Part shown: positions 6,108 through 12,589 of the stretch, in pieces | Layout of the letters: every line of letters begins with the position of its first letter | Numbering within the stretch: the first letter of the stretch is position 1 | Assembly: GCA_020442235.1 (NCBI GenBank) | Contig: JAGRKQ010000004.1 | Location: 1 to 12,589 of the forward strand | Length of the DNA stretch: 12,589 nt | Reading direction: 5' to 3' | DNA from: Hyphomicrobiaceae bacterium | GTDB taxonomy: Bacteria > Pseudomonadota > Alphaproteobacteria > Rhizobiales > MH13 | Translations under genes and position numbers: made by a program | Notes under the pieces: model-generated | Seen by the model: only the letters and a program-made list of their open reading frames with translations | Told to the model about the DNA's origin: nothing | Databases searched by the model: none

Positions 6108-6872
6108 CTAGATCCGCTCGCCGGCCTGACGCCGCGCGATCACCTTTTTGAGCTCACCGGAAAAGGCGGCAAAGATCGCCTTCGAGGGCGCATCGCTGGT
6201 GGCCCAGTATTCGGGGTGCCATTGCAGGCCCAGCGTGAAGCCGGGCGCACCGGACACACGGACCGCCTCGATGGTTCCGTCCGGAGCGGTTGCCTCGACG
6301 GCCAGATTCGGAGCGAGTTTTTCGATCGCCTGACGGTGCAGGGAATTCACCTCGATGGCGCCGGCGCCGACGATGCCGGCAAGGCAGCTCCCATCCTTGA
6401 CCTCGACCCTGTGGCGGATGGCGAAGCGTTCGTCCTGAACCTCGCTTTGCGGCGCGCGGTGATCCATGCGCCCTGTCGTTTCCTGGATCTCGGTCGCCAG
6501 CGTGCCGCCGAGCGCGACATTGAGTTCCTGATGGCCGCGGCAGATGGCAAGCAGCGGCAGGCCGCGGGCAATCGCCCTGCGGATCAGCGGCAGGCTGGTC
6601 GCATCGCGCGCCGGATCATAGGGCTCATAGGTCGGCGCGGGCGCTTCGCCATAGACCTCGGGATGCACGTTGGAGCGCGAGCCGGTGACGAGCACGCCGT
6701 CGACCCGGTCCAGCGCGGCATCGATGTCGATCCGCTCTCCCAGCGCCGGCAGGATGAGCGGCACCGCACCCGCCGCATCGCTCACCGCCTTGAGATAGGT
6801 GTCGATGGCGGCGTGCCACTGATAGCCGTCGAGAAGGCGCTGATCGGCGGTAACGAGGACAACGGGCGTCAC
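6108..6872 (-). CDS. Class-I glutamine amidotransferase-like gamma-Glu hydrolase (peptidase C26, PuuD-like)
   Basis: Protein of 254 residues. The triad is visible: nucleophile Cys111 in AICRGHQELNVALGG, and His219-Glu221 in LQWHPE. LVTGSRSNVHPEVYGE (about 61-76) is the usual substrate-pocket block of the gamma-glutamyl-gamma-aminobutyrate hydrolase group, which in E. coli frees GABA from gamma-Glu-GABA in putrescine breakdown. It lacks an associated synthetase domain, so it is a free hydrolase. It stands alone, convergent with nicO (7-nt gap) and divergent from the TRAP operon. Its true substrate may be another gamma-glutamyl compound, because no other putrescine (puu) genes are visible here. 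Confidence 0.9.
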   Translation of the reverse strand: MTPVVLVTADQRLLDGYQWHAAIDTYLKAVSDAAGAVPLILPALGERIDIDAALDRVDGVLVTGSRSNVHPEVYGEAPAPTYEPYDPARDATSLPLIRRAIARGLPLLAICRGHQELNVALGGTLATEIQETTGRMDHRAPQSEVQDERFAIRHRVEVKDGSCLAGIVGAGAIEVNSLHRQAIEKLAPNLAVEATAPDGTIEAVRVSGAPGFTLGLQWHPEYWATSDAPSKAIFAAFSGELKKVIARRQAGERI

Positions 6873-7051
6873 GGGATGTCTCCGGAAGACTGGGGCGCTT
6901 CAAGGCCTTACGAAAGTCGATCAGCCCTTGTGCGGATAAACGATATCGGCTTTAGTCTCGCCCGACTTGCAACGCAAGTTGCGGTTCGGGGCCATACCGA
7001 GAGGGGATGGCCCGGATCGACCTTCAAGACCGACGAATTGGGAGGAAACCG
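6873..7051. promoter_or_regulatory. Divergent intergenic region with nested palindrome and leader hairpin
   Basis: A 179-bp region between the PuuD-like gene and the TRAP operon. A possible promoter for the TRAP genes is TTGTGC (6928-6933), 17-nt spacer, TTTAGT (6951-6956). Just downstream is a compact palindrome, ACTTGC-AAC-GCAAGT (6965-6979), overlapping a second one, GCAAC-GCAA-GTTGC (6969-6982). Near 6989-7013 GGGCCAT and ATGGCCC form a 7-bp stem with 11-nt loop in the leader. AAGGCCTT (6902-6909) is a further palindrome. The palindrome after the -10 suits a repressor site for substrate-induced TRAP expression. No regulator gene is next to it. Confidence 0.4.
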
Positions 7052-8143
7052 ATGGATCGTCGCTCATTTCTGAAAAAGGCTGGTGTCGTAACGGCCGGTG
7101 CCGCCGCCACTTCGGCTCTTGCCACGCCTGCGCTTTCGCAGGACCGCCGCGAGCTGAAGATGGTCACCACCTGGCCGAAGAACTTCCCGGGCCTTGGCAC
7201 GGGCGCGCAGCGCGTTGCCGACCGCATCACCGCCATGACCGATGGCCGCATCACCGTGACGCTTTATGCCGCCGGTGAACTCGTGGGCGCCTTCGAGTCC
7301 TTCGATGCCGTCTCCACCGGTGCCGCCGACATGTATCACGGCGCCGAGTACTACTGGCAGGGCAAGCACAAGGGCTTCAACTTCTTCACCGCCGTGCCGC
7401 TCGGCATGACGGCCGGTGAGCTCGACGGCTGGGTCAACCATGCCGGCGGTCAGGCCCTTTGGGACGAACTCGCAGCCGGCTTCAACCTGAAGCCGATGAT
7501 GGCGGGCAACACCGGTGTCCAGATGGGCGGCTGGTTTGCGCGCGAAATCAATTCGCTGGAAGACATGCGCGGCATCAAGATGCGCATGCCGGGCCTCGGC
7601 GGCGAGGTTCTGCGTCGTCTCGGCGCTTCGGCCGTGGCGCTTCCGGGCGGCGAAATCTTCCCGGCGCTGCAGTCGGGTGCGATCGACGCCACCGAGTGGG
7701 TCGGTCCGTGGAACGATCGTGCGTTCGGCTTCCAGCGCATCGTCAAGAACTACTACTATCCGGGCTTCCATGAGCCGGGTTCGGGTCTTGCCGTCGGCAT
7801 GAATCTTGACGTCTTCAACTCGCTTGCCGATTCCGACAAGGAACTGGTCAAGGCTGCCTGCCTTGCCGAGAACAACGTCATGTATTCCGAATACATGGCG
7901 AACAACGGTGCGGCGCTCTCCGCCCTCATCAACGAGGATGGCGTCACGCTGCGCAAGTTCCCGGACGAGGTCTGGGCCGAGTTTGCCAGGCTCTCCGAAG
8001 AGGTCGTCAACGAAGCTGCCGAAGACGATATCGGCCGCCGGATTCTCGCCTCCTATCAGCAGGCCCGCAAGGACATGGCTGGCTGGACCAAGATCGCCGA
8101 GCAGACCTACGCCGAAGCGCGTGGCGCCAACCTCGACATCTGA
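7052..8143 (+). CDS. dctP: TRAP transporter substrate-binding protein (DctP, TakP/FcbT1-like)
   Basis: Periplasmic binding protein of 363 residues for a TRAP transporter, the TakP-like 2-oxoacid or organic-anion group (COG4663). The start ATG has a strong GGGAGGAAACCG ribosome site; an in-frame ATG at 7007 lacks a site at correct distance and would hide the export signal. Residues 1-30 are a Tat signal (MDRRSFLKK, hydrophobic core, ALS before Q30). The fold shows KMVTTWPKNFPG, LYAAGELVGAFESFDAV, a conserved Arg in MRMPGLGGEVLR (Arg178) that in TRAP proteins clamps a carboxylate, and ATEWVGPWND (213-222), the Trp-containing block of TakP. A carboxylate ligand such as a 2-oxoacid or a small organic acid is expected. 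It is the first gene of the operon, which continues with dctQ after a structured gap of 163 bp. Confidence 0.93.
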   Translation: MDRRSFLKKAGVVTAGAAATSALATPALSQDRRELKMVTTWPKNFPGLGTGAQRVADRITAMTDGRITVTLYAAGELVGAFESFDAVSTGAADMYHGAEYYWQGKHKGFNFFTAVPLGMTAGELDGWVNHAGGQALWDELAAGFNLKPMMAGNTGVQMGGWFAREINSLEDMRGIKMRMPGLGGEVLRRLGASAVALPGGEIFPALQSGAIDATEWVGPWNDRAFGFQRIVKNYYYPGFHEPGSGLAVGMNLDVFNSLADSDKELVKAACLAENNVMYSEYMANNGAALSALINEDGVTLRKFPDEVWAEFARLSEEVVNEAAEDDIGRRILASYQQARKDMAGWTKIAEQTYAEARGANLDI

Positions 8144-8160
8144 GGTCTTTCTGGACAAAT

Positions 8161-8254
8161 GGCAGCGCGGCGGTTATCCGCCGCGCTGTCGCACGACAGA
8201 CCCGCAGCAAGCGGGCGGTGCAAAGGGAACAGCGCGGCAGCCTCCTGATTTTTT
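8161..8254 (+). promoter_or_regulatory. Structured intercistronic region between dctP and dctQ
   Basis: An 11-bp perfect G+C-rich hairpin (CAGCGCGGCGG at 8163-8173, loop TTAT, CCGCCGCGCTG at 8178-8188) is followed by a small hairpin CCCGC-AGCAA-GCGGG (8201-8215). A second copy of the 5' arm, CAGCGCGGC (8230-8238), can pair with the same 3' arm (8180-8188), so two foldings compete. A T-run (8249-8254) lies about 10 nt later. This looks like a transcript-protecting or partially terminating element that lets binding protein outnumber the membrane subunits. Confidence 0.5.
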
Positions 8255-8306
8255 GGAAGCGGGAGCTTGCGCCTTGTGAAGCCAGCAATGGCGGTGGGAG
8301 CATTCC

Positions 8307-9089
8307 ATGGAGAATTCCAAGACCGGCGAGAGCGCCGGCCAGACCTCATGGTCGGCCGTGATGCTTGCCCTTTACGCGCTGACCGGGCTCATCCTCTGGC
8401 AGATGGTGTCGCAATCCGGGGTGCTCTCCGGCCTGGCTGCGGCCTTGCCCGTGTCGATGCCGGTCCTGTCGTTGTTCGTGCCGATCATCGTCTTCGGGCT
8501 GTTCCTGCTGGTGTCGCTCAAGAAGGATGGCCTCAAGGGGCTTGCGGACCGGATCGACGCCTTTCACGACCGGTTCGGCAAATATGTCGCCTGGCTCTCC
8601 TTCATCCTTCTGGTCGTGCAGATGGTGGTGGTTCTGGCGCGCTATCTCTACGGCGCGCCCAACATTCTCGCCCTGCCGGTGATCATGTGGCAGGAATCGA
8701 TCATTTACATGCACGGCTTCCTGTTCATGCTGGGAGCGGCCTACACGCTGCGCCATGACGGGCATGTGCGTGTCGACATTTTCTACCGAGAGGCACCGAT
8801 CTCGCGCAAAGCGATGGTCAATCTTCTCGGAGCGCTGTTCCTGCTGCTGCCGATGTGCGGCACGATCTGGGCGGTGTCCTGGACCTATGTCGCCTCGTCC
8901 TGGCAAATTCTGGAAGGTTCGCGCGAAACCTCCGGCCTTCAGGCCGTCTTCCTTCTCAAGACCGCCATTCCGATCTTTGCCATCTCGATGGCCATTCAGG
9001 GGATTTCCATGATCCTGCGTTCGCTTCTTGCCCTCAAGGGCGATGCCGACTCGGTCGAGCGCCTTCGGGCCAGCGGCGGGGGGCACTGA
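8307..9089 (+). CDS. dctQ: TRAP transporter small permease (DctQ/FcbT2-like)
   Basis: Membrane protein of 260 residues, larger than the usual 160-200 residue DctQ. About six hydrophobic segments can be seen (near 17-37, 52-70, 92-112, 124-148, 170-195, 212-238) rather than the standard four; the extra pair is at the N-terminus. The DctQ core is marked by WQESIIYMHGFLFMLGAAYTLRHDGHVRVDIFY (about 131-163), the typical region with the conserved E and RHDGHVRVD. GGGAG at 8296-8300 is the ribosome site. Only 2 nt separate its stop from dctM. The long form is a feature of the mannitol/chloroaromatic TRAP group (COG4665), matching the TakP-like binding protein and the long dctM. Confidence 0.9.
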   Translation: MENSKTGESAGQTSWSAVMLALYALTGLILWQMVSQSGVLSGLAAALPVSMPVLSLFVPIIVFGLFLLVSLKKDGLKGLADRIDAFHDRFGKYVAWLSFILLVVQMVVVLARYLYGAPNILALPVIMWQESIIYMHGFLFMLGAAYTLRHDGHVRVDIFYREAPISRKAMVNLLGALFLLLPMCGTIWAVSWTYVASSWQILEGSRETSGLQAVFLLKTAIPIFAISMAIQGISMILRSLLALKGDADSVERLRASGGGH

Positions 9090-9091
9090 TC

Positions 9092-10975
9092 ATGGAAGGC
9101 CTGATCCACACCCTCGACATCCTGATGTTCGCGGTCGCCTGCGTCATGCTGATGGCCGGTTTCCCGGTGGCCTTCACGCTGGCCGGCGTCGCGCTGGTCT
9201 TTGCCCTTCTCGGCCATCTCGCCGGTGCCTCGATCACCATGGGCGCGATCCCCTCGCGCATCTTCGGCACGATGACCAACGATGTTCTGATCGCGGTGCC
9301 GCTCTTCGTCTTCATGGGCGTCATGCTGGAGCGCTCCAAGGTTGCCGAAGAACTGCTTGAGACCATGGGCAAGCTGTTCGGTTCGCTGCGCGGCGGGCTC
9401 GGCTTTTCCGTCTCCATCGTCGGTGCGCTGCTCGCCGCCTCGACCGGCATCGTCGGCGCCACGGTGGTGACGATGGGGCTGTTGTCGCTGCCGACCATGC
9501 TGCGCAACAATTATTCGCCGCGCCTTGCCTGCGGTTCCATCGCGGCGGCCGGTACGCTCGGCCAGATCATCCCGCCCTCCATCGTGCTGGTCATTCTCGG
9601 CGATCAGATCTCCAACGGATATCAGAAGGCACAGCTGGAGCTTCAGCAGCAGGCCTGGGCGAATGGCGATTTCTCCTTCGTGCCCGGAACGGTGTCGGTG
9701 GGCGATCTTTTCGCCGGCGCCCTGATTCCCGGCCTTGCGCTGGTCGGCATGTATATCGTCTGGCAGATCATCGTTGCGATCATCGACAAGGACGCCTCGC
9801 CGGCCATGGAAATCGCCGAAGGCGAAAAGCCCGGCGCGCGCCAGATCATGCATGCCCTGGTGCCGCCGATCGCGCTGATCATTGCCGTGCTCGGGTCGAT
9901 CCTCGCCGGCATCGCAACGCCGACGGAAGCCGCGGCCGTCGGTGCCGTCGGTGCGATTTTCATCGCCGGCATGCGCCTGCACGATTCCGACAACGATCCG
10001 GTCTCGGCCAGGGTCTTCTACTGGTTCTCGGTGGTCCTGGTGGGCATCATCGCCCTGACGGCGGCCATCAGCATCCTGACGGGCCTTTTGGAACTCGTGC
10101 AGTCGATGACCGGCGGAGAATACGCCAACGGCTTTGCCGCCTTCGGCTTCTTCACGGTGCTTCCGGGCGCGGCCTTCCTGTTCTGGCTGCTGTCGATTGT
10201 TCTCGTCGCCTATCTCCTGTTTGCCTTCGTCACCGACAAGGACAAGGGCTCGATCCGGGTGCAAAGCCGCCTGGTGCTGGCGGGCTTTCTCGCCATCGTC
10301 TCGACGCTCGGCTGCACGGCTCTGTTCGACATGCGCATTGCGCTGACGACGCTGTCGTCGACGCAGATCTTCGCCATCGCTCTGTCGGGCTTCTTCTGCG
10401 CAATAATGGCGCTCGGCTTTGCCATGGCCAGCTGGCGTGCCTTCAAGGACACCGTGCTCGGTGCGGTGGCCGAGGCGACGACGCAGATCACCTGCATGGT
10501 GTTCATCATCCTCATCGGCGCGGCCTTCTTCAGCCTCGTCTTCCGCAATCTCGGCGGTGAGGAACTGGTGGCGGACCTTCTCGCCAATCTTCCCGGCGGC
10601 ACGGTCGGTGCGATCATCGCCGTCATGCTGTTGATGTTCTTCCTCGGCTTCTTCCTCGACTTCCTGGAGATCGTCTTCGTCGTCGTGCCGCTGGTGACGC
10701 CGATCCTCCTGATCATGGAAATGCCGGATGGCGGCACCATGAGCCCGATCTGGCTCGGCATCATGATGGCGGTGAACCTTCAGACATCCTTCCTGACGCC
10801 GCCTTTCGGCTTCGCGCTGTTCTATCTACGCGGCGTCGCGCCCTCGAGCGTGAAGACGAGCGATATCTATTTCGGCATCATTCCCTTCGTCCTGATCCAG
10901 ATCCTGGCGCTGGTGATGTTGTGGTTCTTCCCCTCGCTTGCGACGTGGCTGCCGCAGGTCGTCTACGGGAATTGA
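9092..10975 (+). CDS. dctM: TRAP transporter large permease (DctM/FcbT3-like), long form
   Basis: Protein of 627 residues, against about 430 for standard DctM. Family landmarks are FPVAFTLAG (24-32), PLFVFMGVMLERS, STGIVGATVVTMGLLSLPTM (117-136), GTLGQIIPPSIVLVILG (154-170), the ATPTEAAAVGA block (275-285), FLDFLEIVFVVVPLVTPIL (521-539) and TSFLTPPFGFALFYLRG (565-581). Between about residues 295 and 445 a stretch of extra hydrophobic segments is inserted, as in the FcbT3 group (COG4664). The ATG at 9092 follows a GGGGGG-rich stretch and the dctQ stop by 2 nt; an upstream open frame inside dctQ is out of register with it in function and rejected. It forms the ion-coupled channel with DctQ. The operon ends 20 nt later in a hairpin terminator. 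Confidence 0.93.
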   Translation: MEGLIHTLDILMFAVACVMLMAGFPVAFTLAGVALVFALLGHLAGASITMGAIPSRIFGTMTNDVLIAVPLFVFMGVMLERSKVAEELLETMGKLFGSLRGGLGFSVSIVGALLAASTGIVGATVVTMGLLSLPTMLRNNYSPRLACGSIAAAGTLGQIIPPSIVLVILGDQISNGYQKAQLELQQQAWANGDFSFVPGTVSVGDLFAGALIPGLALVGMYIVWQIIVAIIDKDASPAMEIAEGEKPGARQIMHALVPPIALIIAVLGSILAGIATPTEAAAVGAVGAIFIAGMRLHDSDNDPVSARVFYWFSVVLVGIIALTAAISILTGLLELVQSMTGGEYANGFAAFGFFTVLPGAAFLFWLLSIVLVAYLLFAFVTDKDKGSIRVQSRLVLAGFLAIVSTLGCTALFDMRIALTTLSSTQIFAIALSGFFCAIMALGFAMASWRAFKDTVLGAVAEATTQITCMVFIILIGAAFFSLVFRNLGGEELVADLLANLPGGTVGAIIAVMLLMFFLGFFLDFLEIVFVVVPLVTPILLIMEMPDGGTMSPIWLGIMMAVNLQTSFLTPPFGFALFYLRGVAPSSVKTSDIYFGIIPFVLIQILALVMLWFFPSLATWLPQVVYGN

Positions 10976-10994
10976 CCCGGAAACCAATCCCTGG

Positions 10995-11023
10995 AAAGGG
11001 CGCCTCTCGAGGCGCCCTTTTTT
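10995..11023 (+). terminator. Rho-independent terminator of the TRAP operon
   Basis: AAAGGGCGCCTC (10995-11006) pairs perfectly with GAGGCGCCCTTT (11009-11020), and T-tract runs to 11023. The strong G+C stem with flanking A and T tracts is a textbook terminator, 20 nt after the dctM stop. Confidence 0.93.
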
Positions 11024-11169
11024 GTTGCGTTGCAATATGTTGGACAGGGTCGGTAGACCTTCGTCGCAATCTTCCGCCCGGCCCCTTGTGTTTTGGATTC
11101 GGAGCCCGTTTGATGCCTTCAAGGGCGCAAGCGAACAACAATCGACGTCCGTTCAGGTGAGGAGAAACC
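11024..11169. promoter_or_regulatory. Upstream region of the acyl-CoA synthetase gene
   Basis: The 146-bp gap presumably holds the promoter, but no convincing -35/-10 pair was found. It contains TTGC-GTT-GCAA (11025-11035), GGTC-GGTA-GACC (11049-11060) and CCTTC-AAGGG (11118-11127) as short inverted repeats. The GAGGAG at 11159-11164 is the ribosome site of the next gene. Confidence 0.35.
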
Positions 11170-12589
11170 ATGGTCAACGGGCCACAGCCCGCGGGCGCTG
11201 TCCACGACACGTTCCCCAAGCTTCTGGCGCGCAATGCCGTGCGGTTCGGCGACCGGATCGCCATGCGCGAGAAGGATTTCGGGATCTGGCAGAGCTGGAC
11301 CTGGAAGCAGGTCGATGCCGAGATCCGCGCCTTCGCCGGCGGGCTTGCCGCGCTCGGTGCGAAGCCGGGAGAGGGCATCGCCATCATCGGGCAGAACCGC
11401 CCGCGCCTTTACTGGTCGATGGTCGCGGCCCAGATGGTCGGCGCCATCCCGGTGCCGATCTATGCCGACAGCGTGGCCGAAGAGATGGCCTTCGTCCTCA
11501 ATCACGCGGATGTGGCCTTTGCCGTCGTCGAGGACCAGGAGCAGGTCGACAAGGTCCTGTCGATCAGCGATCAGCTGCCCAATCTCAAGCACGTTTTCTA
11601 TGACGACGACCGCGGTCTTCGCAATTACGACCACACACATCTGAAGAGCTTCGAGGGTGCGCAGGAGATCGGCCGGGAATGGCTGGCCGATGCGGCCAAT
11701 GCCGAAGCCATCCGCAGCCGAATCGAAGGGACAACAGGCTCCGATCTGGCCGTCATGCTCTATACGTCCGGCACGACCGGGCGTCCGAAGGGCGTGATGC
11801 TCTCCTTCGACAATCTCATCCGTTCGGCCGAGAACGCCAACCGTTTCGACAAGCTGGACGAGACCGAGGAGGTCATCGCCTATCTGCCGATGGCCTGGGT
11901 CGGCGACCACATCTTCTCGCTCGCCCAGTCCTATTGTTCAGGCTATTGCGTCAACTGCCCGGAAAGCCCGGAGACGGTGATCGACGACCGGCGCGAGATC
12001 GCGCCGACCTATTTCTTCGCCCCGCCACGGGTGTTCGAGAATCTTCTGACGCTGATCATGGTGCGCATGGAGGATGCCGGCCGGGTCAAGAAGGCGATGT
12101 TCGACACCTTCATGGGGGTGGCGCGCCGCGTCGGCGAGGACATCCTCGACGGTCGGTCGGTCTCCTTTACCGACCGACTCCTCTACGGGCTTGGCACGCT
12201 CTTCGTCTATGGCCCCTTGAAAGATCGCATGGGCCTGTCGCGGCTCAAGGTCGCCTATACGGCGGGCGAGGCGATCGGGCCGGAAATCTTCCGCTTCTAT
12301 CGTTCGCTCGGCCTCAACCTGAAGCAGCTCTACGGCCAGACGGAAGCCTCCGTCTACATCACCATGCAGCCGGACGGCGAGATCCGCGCCGATACGGTCG
12401 GCGTGCCCGCGCCGGAGGTGGAGGTGGAGATCGCCGAGAGCGGCGAGGTGCTCTACCGCTCGCCCGGTGTCTTCGTCGGCTATTACAAGAACGAGGAAGC
12501 GACGCGCGGCACCAAGACCGAAGAGGGCTGGGTGCATACGGGCGATGCCGGCTTCTTCGACCAGGACGGCCATCTGAAGATCATCGACC
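11170..12589 (+). CDS. Long-chain acyl-CoA synthetase (COG1022, AMP-binding), 3'-truncated
   Basis: The first 473 residues of an AMP-forming acyl-CoA ligase of the long FadD15-like class (COG1022), which activates a carboxylic acid with ATP and CoA. The P-loop motif YTSGTTGRPKG is at residues 198-208, the A5 motif YGQTE near 400, then the GEVLYRSPGVFVGYYKNEEAT and GWVHTGDAG blocks of the adenylation domain. The window ends in the DGHLKIID segment, so the C-terminal lid domain is missing. GAGGAG lies 5 nt before the ATG. COG1022 enzymes of this type often precede branched-chain-amino-acid-type ABC transporter genes (livHMGFK) for aromatic or fatty acids in alphaproteobacteria; that would be outside the window and is not shown. 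It is a separate unit from the TRAP operon because of the terminator. Confidence 0.93.
   Translation, partial: MVNGPQPAGAVHDTFPKLLARNAVRFGDRIAMREKDFGIWQSWTWKQVDAEIRAFAGGLAALGAKPGEGIAIIGQNRPRLYWSMVAAQMVGAIPVPIYADSVAEEMAFVLNHADVAFAVVEDQEQVDKVLSISDQLPNLKHVFYDDDRGLRNYDHTHLKSFEGAQEIGREWLADAANAEAIRSRIEGTTGSDLAVMLYTSGTTGRPKGVMLSFDNLIRSAENANRFDKLDETEEVIAYLPMAWVGDHIFSLAQSYCSGYCVNCPESPETVIDDRREIAPTYFFAPPRVFENLLTLIMVRMEDAGRVKKAMFDTFMGVARRVGEDILDGRSVSFTDRLLYGLGTLFVYGPLKDRMGLSRLKVAYTAGEAIGPEIFRFYRSLGLNLKQLYGQTEASVYITMQPDGEIRADTVGVPAPEVEVEIAESGEVLYRSPGVFVGYYKNEEATRGTKTEEGWVHTGDAGFFDQDGHLKIID
12152..12178 (+). repeat. Perfect 10-bp inverted repeat within the acyl-CoA synthetase gene
   Basis: GTCGGTCGGT (12152-12161) and ACCGACCGAC (12169-12178) pair perfectly around a 7-nt loop. 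It encodes part of the RSVSFTDR segment and sits in a coding sequence, so the fold is probably incidental. Confidence 0.4.

Noticed and set aside
7007..7051. ATG at 7007 as start of dctP
   Set aside because: It has no ribosome site at proper distance and would put 15 residues before the Tat motif; the ATG at 7052 has a strong site.
8855..9091. In-frame extension of dctM into dctQ
   Set aside because: Translation there is Arg/His-rich and unlike any DctM; ATG 9092 gives the normal N-terminus.
8996..10264. Long minus-strand open frame opposite dctM
   Set aside because: Asp/Arg/His-rich shadow of hydrophobic codons on the other strand; no domain.

Overview
The window is high-G+C bacterial DNA with tightly packed genes, many 2-16 nt gaps and several GTG/TTG-rich starts. 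The gene families point to an alphaproteobacterium, probably Hyphomicrobiales or a marine relative: a COG0523 GTPase next to a WD40 gene, a DUF1007-NicO metal exporter pair, a TakP/FcbT-type TRAP transporter and a COG1022 acyl-CoA ligase. The order-level call is inference; no rRNA or marker gene is present. I see no tRNA, CRISPR array, insertion sequence or prophage, and no gene-free stretch longer than 300 bases.

Left part (1-2283, + strand): the 3' part of a CobW-like (COG0523) metallochaperone GTPase with a very His-rich, Cys-containing linker; a WD40 beta-propeller protein 4 nt behind it; then a small unrecognised membrane protein preceded by an odd ~110-bp leader.

Middle part (2288-6100): a minus-strand tetR-yciI operon convergent with the small membrane protein gene. 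It is divided from a plus-strand lysR-type regulator by a divergent promoter region holding a clear 18-bp palindromic operator. Behind lysR comes a two-gene metal-handling operon: a secreted DUF1007 protein with an EF-hand loop, overlapping a NicO/RcnA-type permease with a His-rich cytoplasmic or periplasmic loop. Two near-identical palindromes exactly 20 bp apart lie upstream of this pair. The COG0523 protein and the NicO permease carry the same kind of Cys/His stretch (GPDC flanked by His runs), so the window holds two modules for probably divalent-metal (Zn, Ni or Co) homeostasis.

Right part (6108-12589): a minus-strand class-I glutamine-amidotransferase-like gamma-Glu-GABA hydrolase (PuuD/peptidase C26) runs divergently from a complete TRAP transporter operon (Tat-exported TakP-like binding protein, long small-permease, 627-residue large permease). 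The operon has a structured 163-bp intercistronic region after the binding-protein gene and ends in a strong rho-independent terminator. After the terminator a new unit starts with a COG1022 long-chain acyl-CoA synthetase, cut by the window end. No wholly new system is evident. The most unexplained items are the COG0523-WD40 pair, the tandem operator-like repeats upstream of the DUF1007-NicO genes, and the mutually exclusive RNA foldings between dctP and dctQ.
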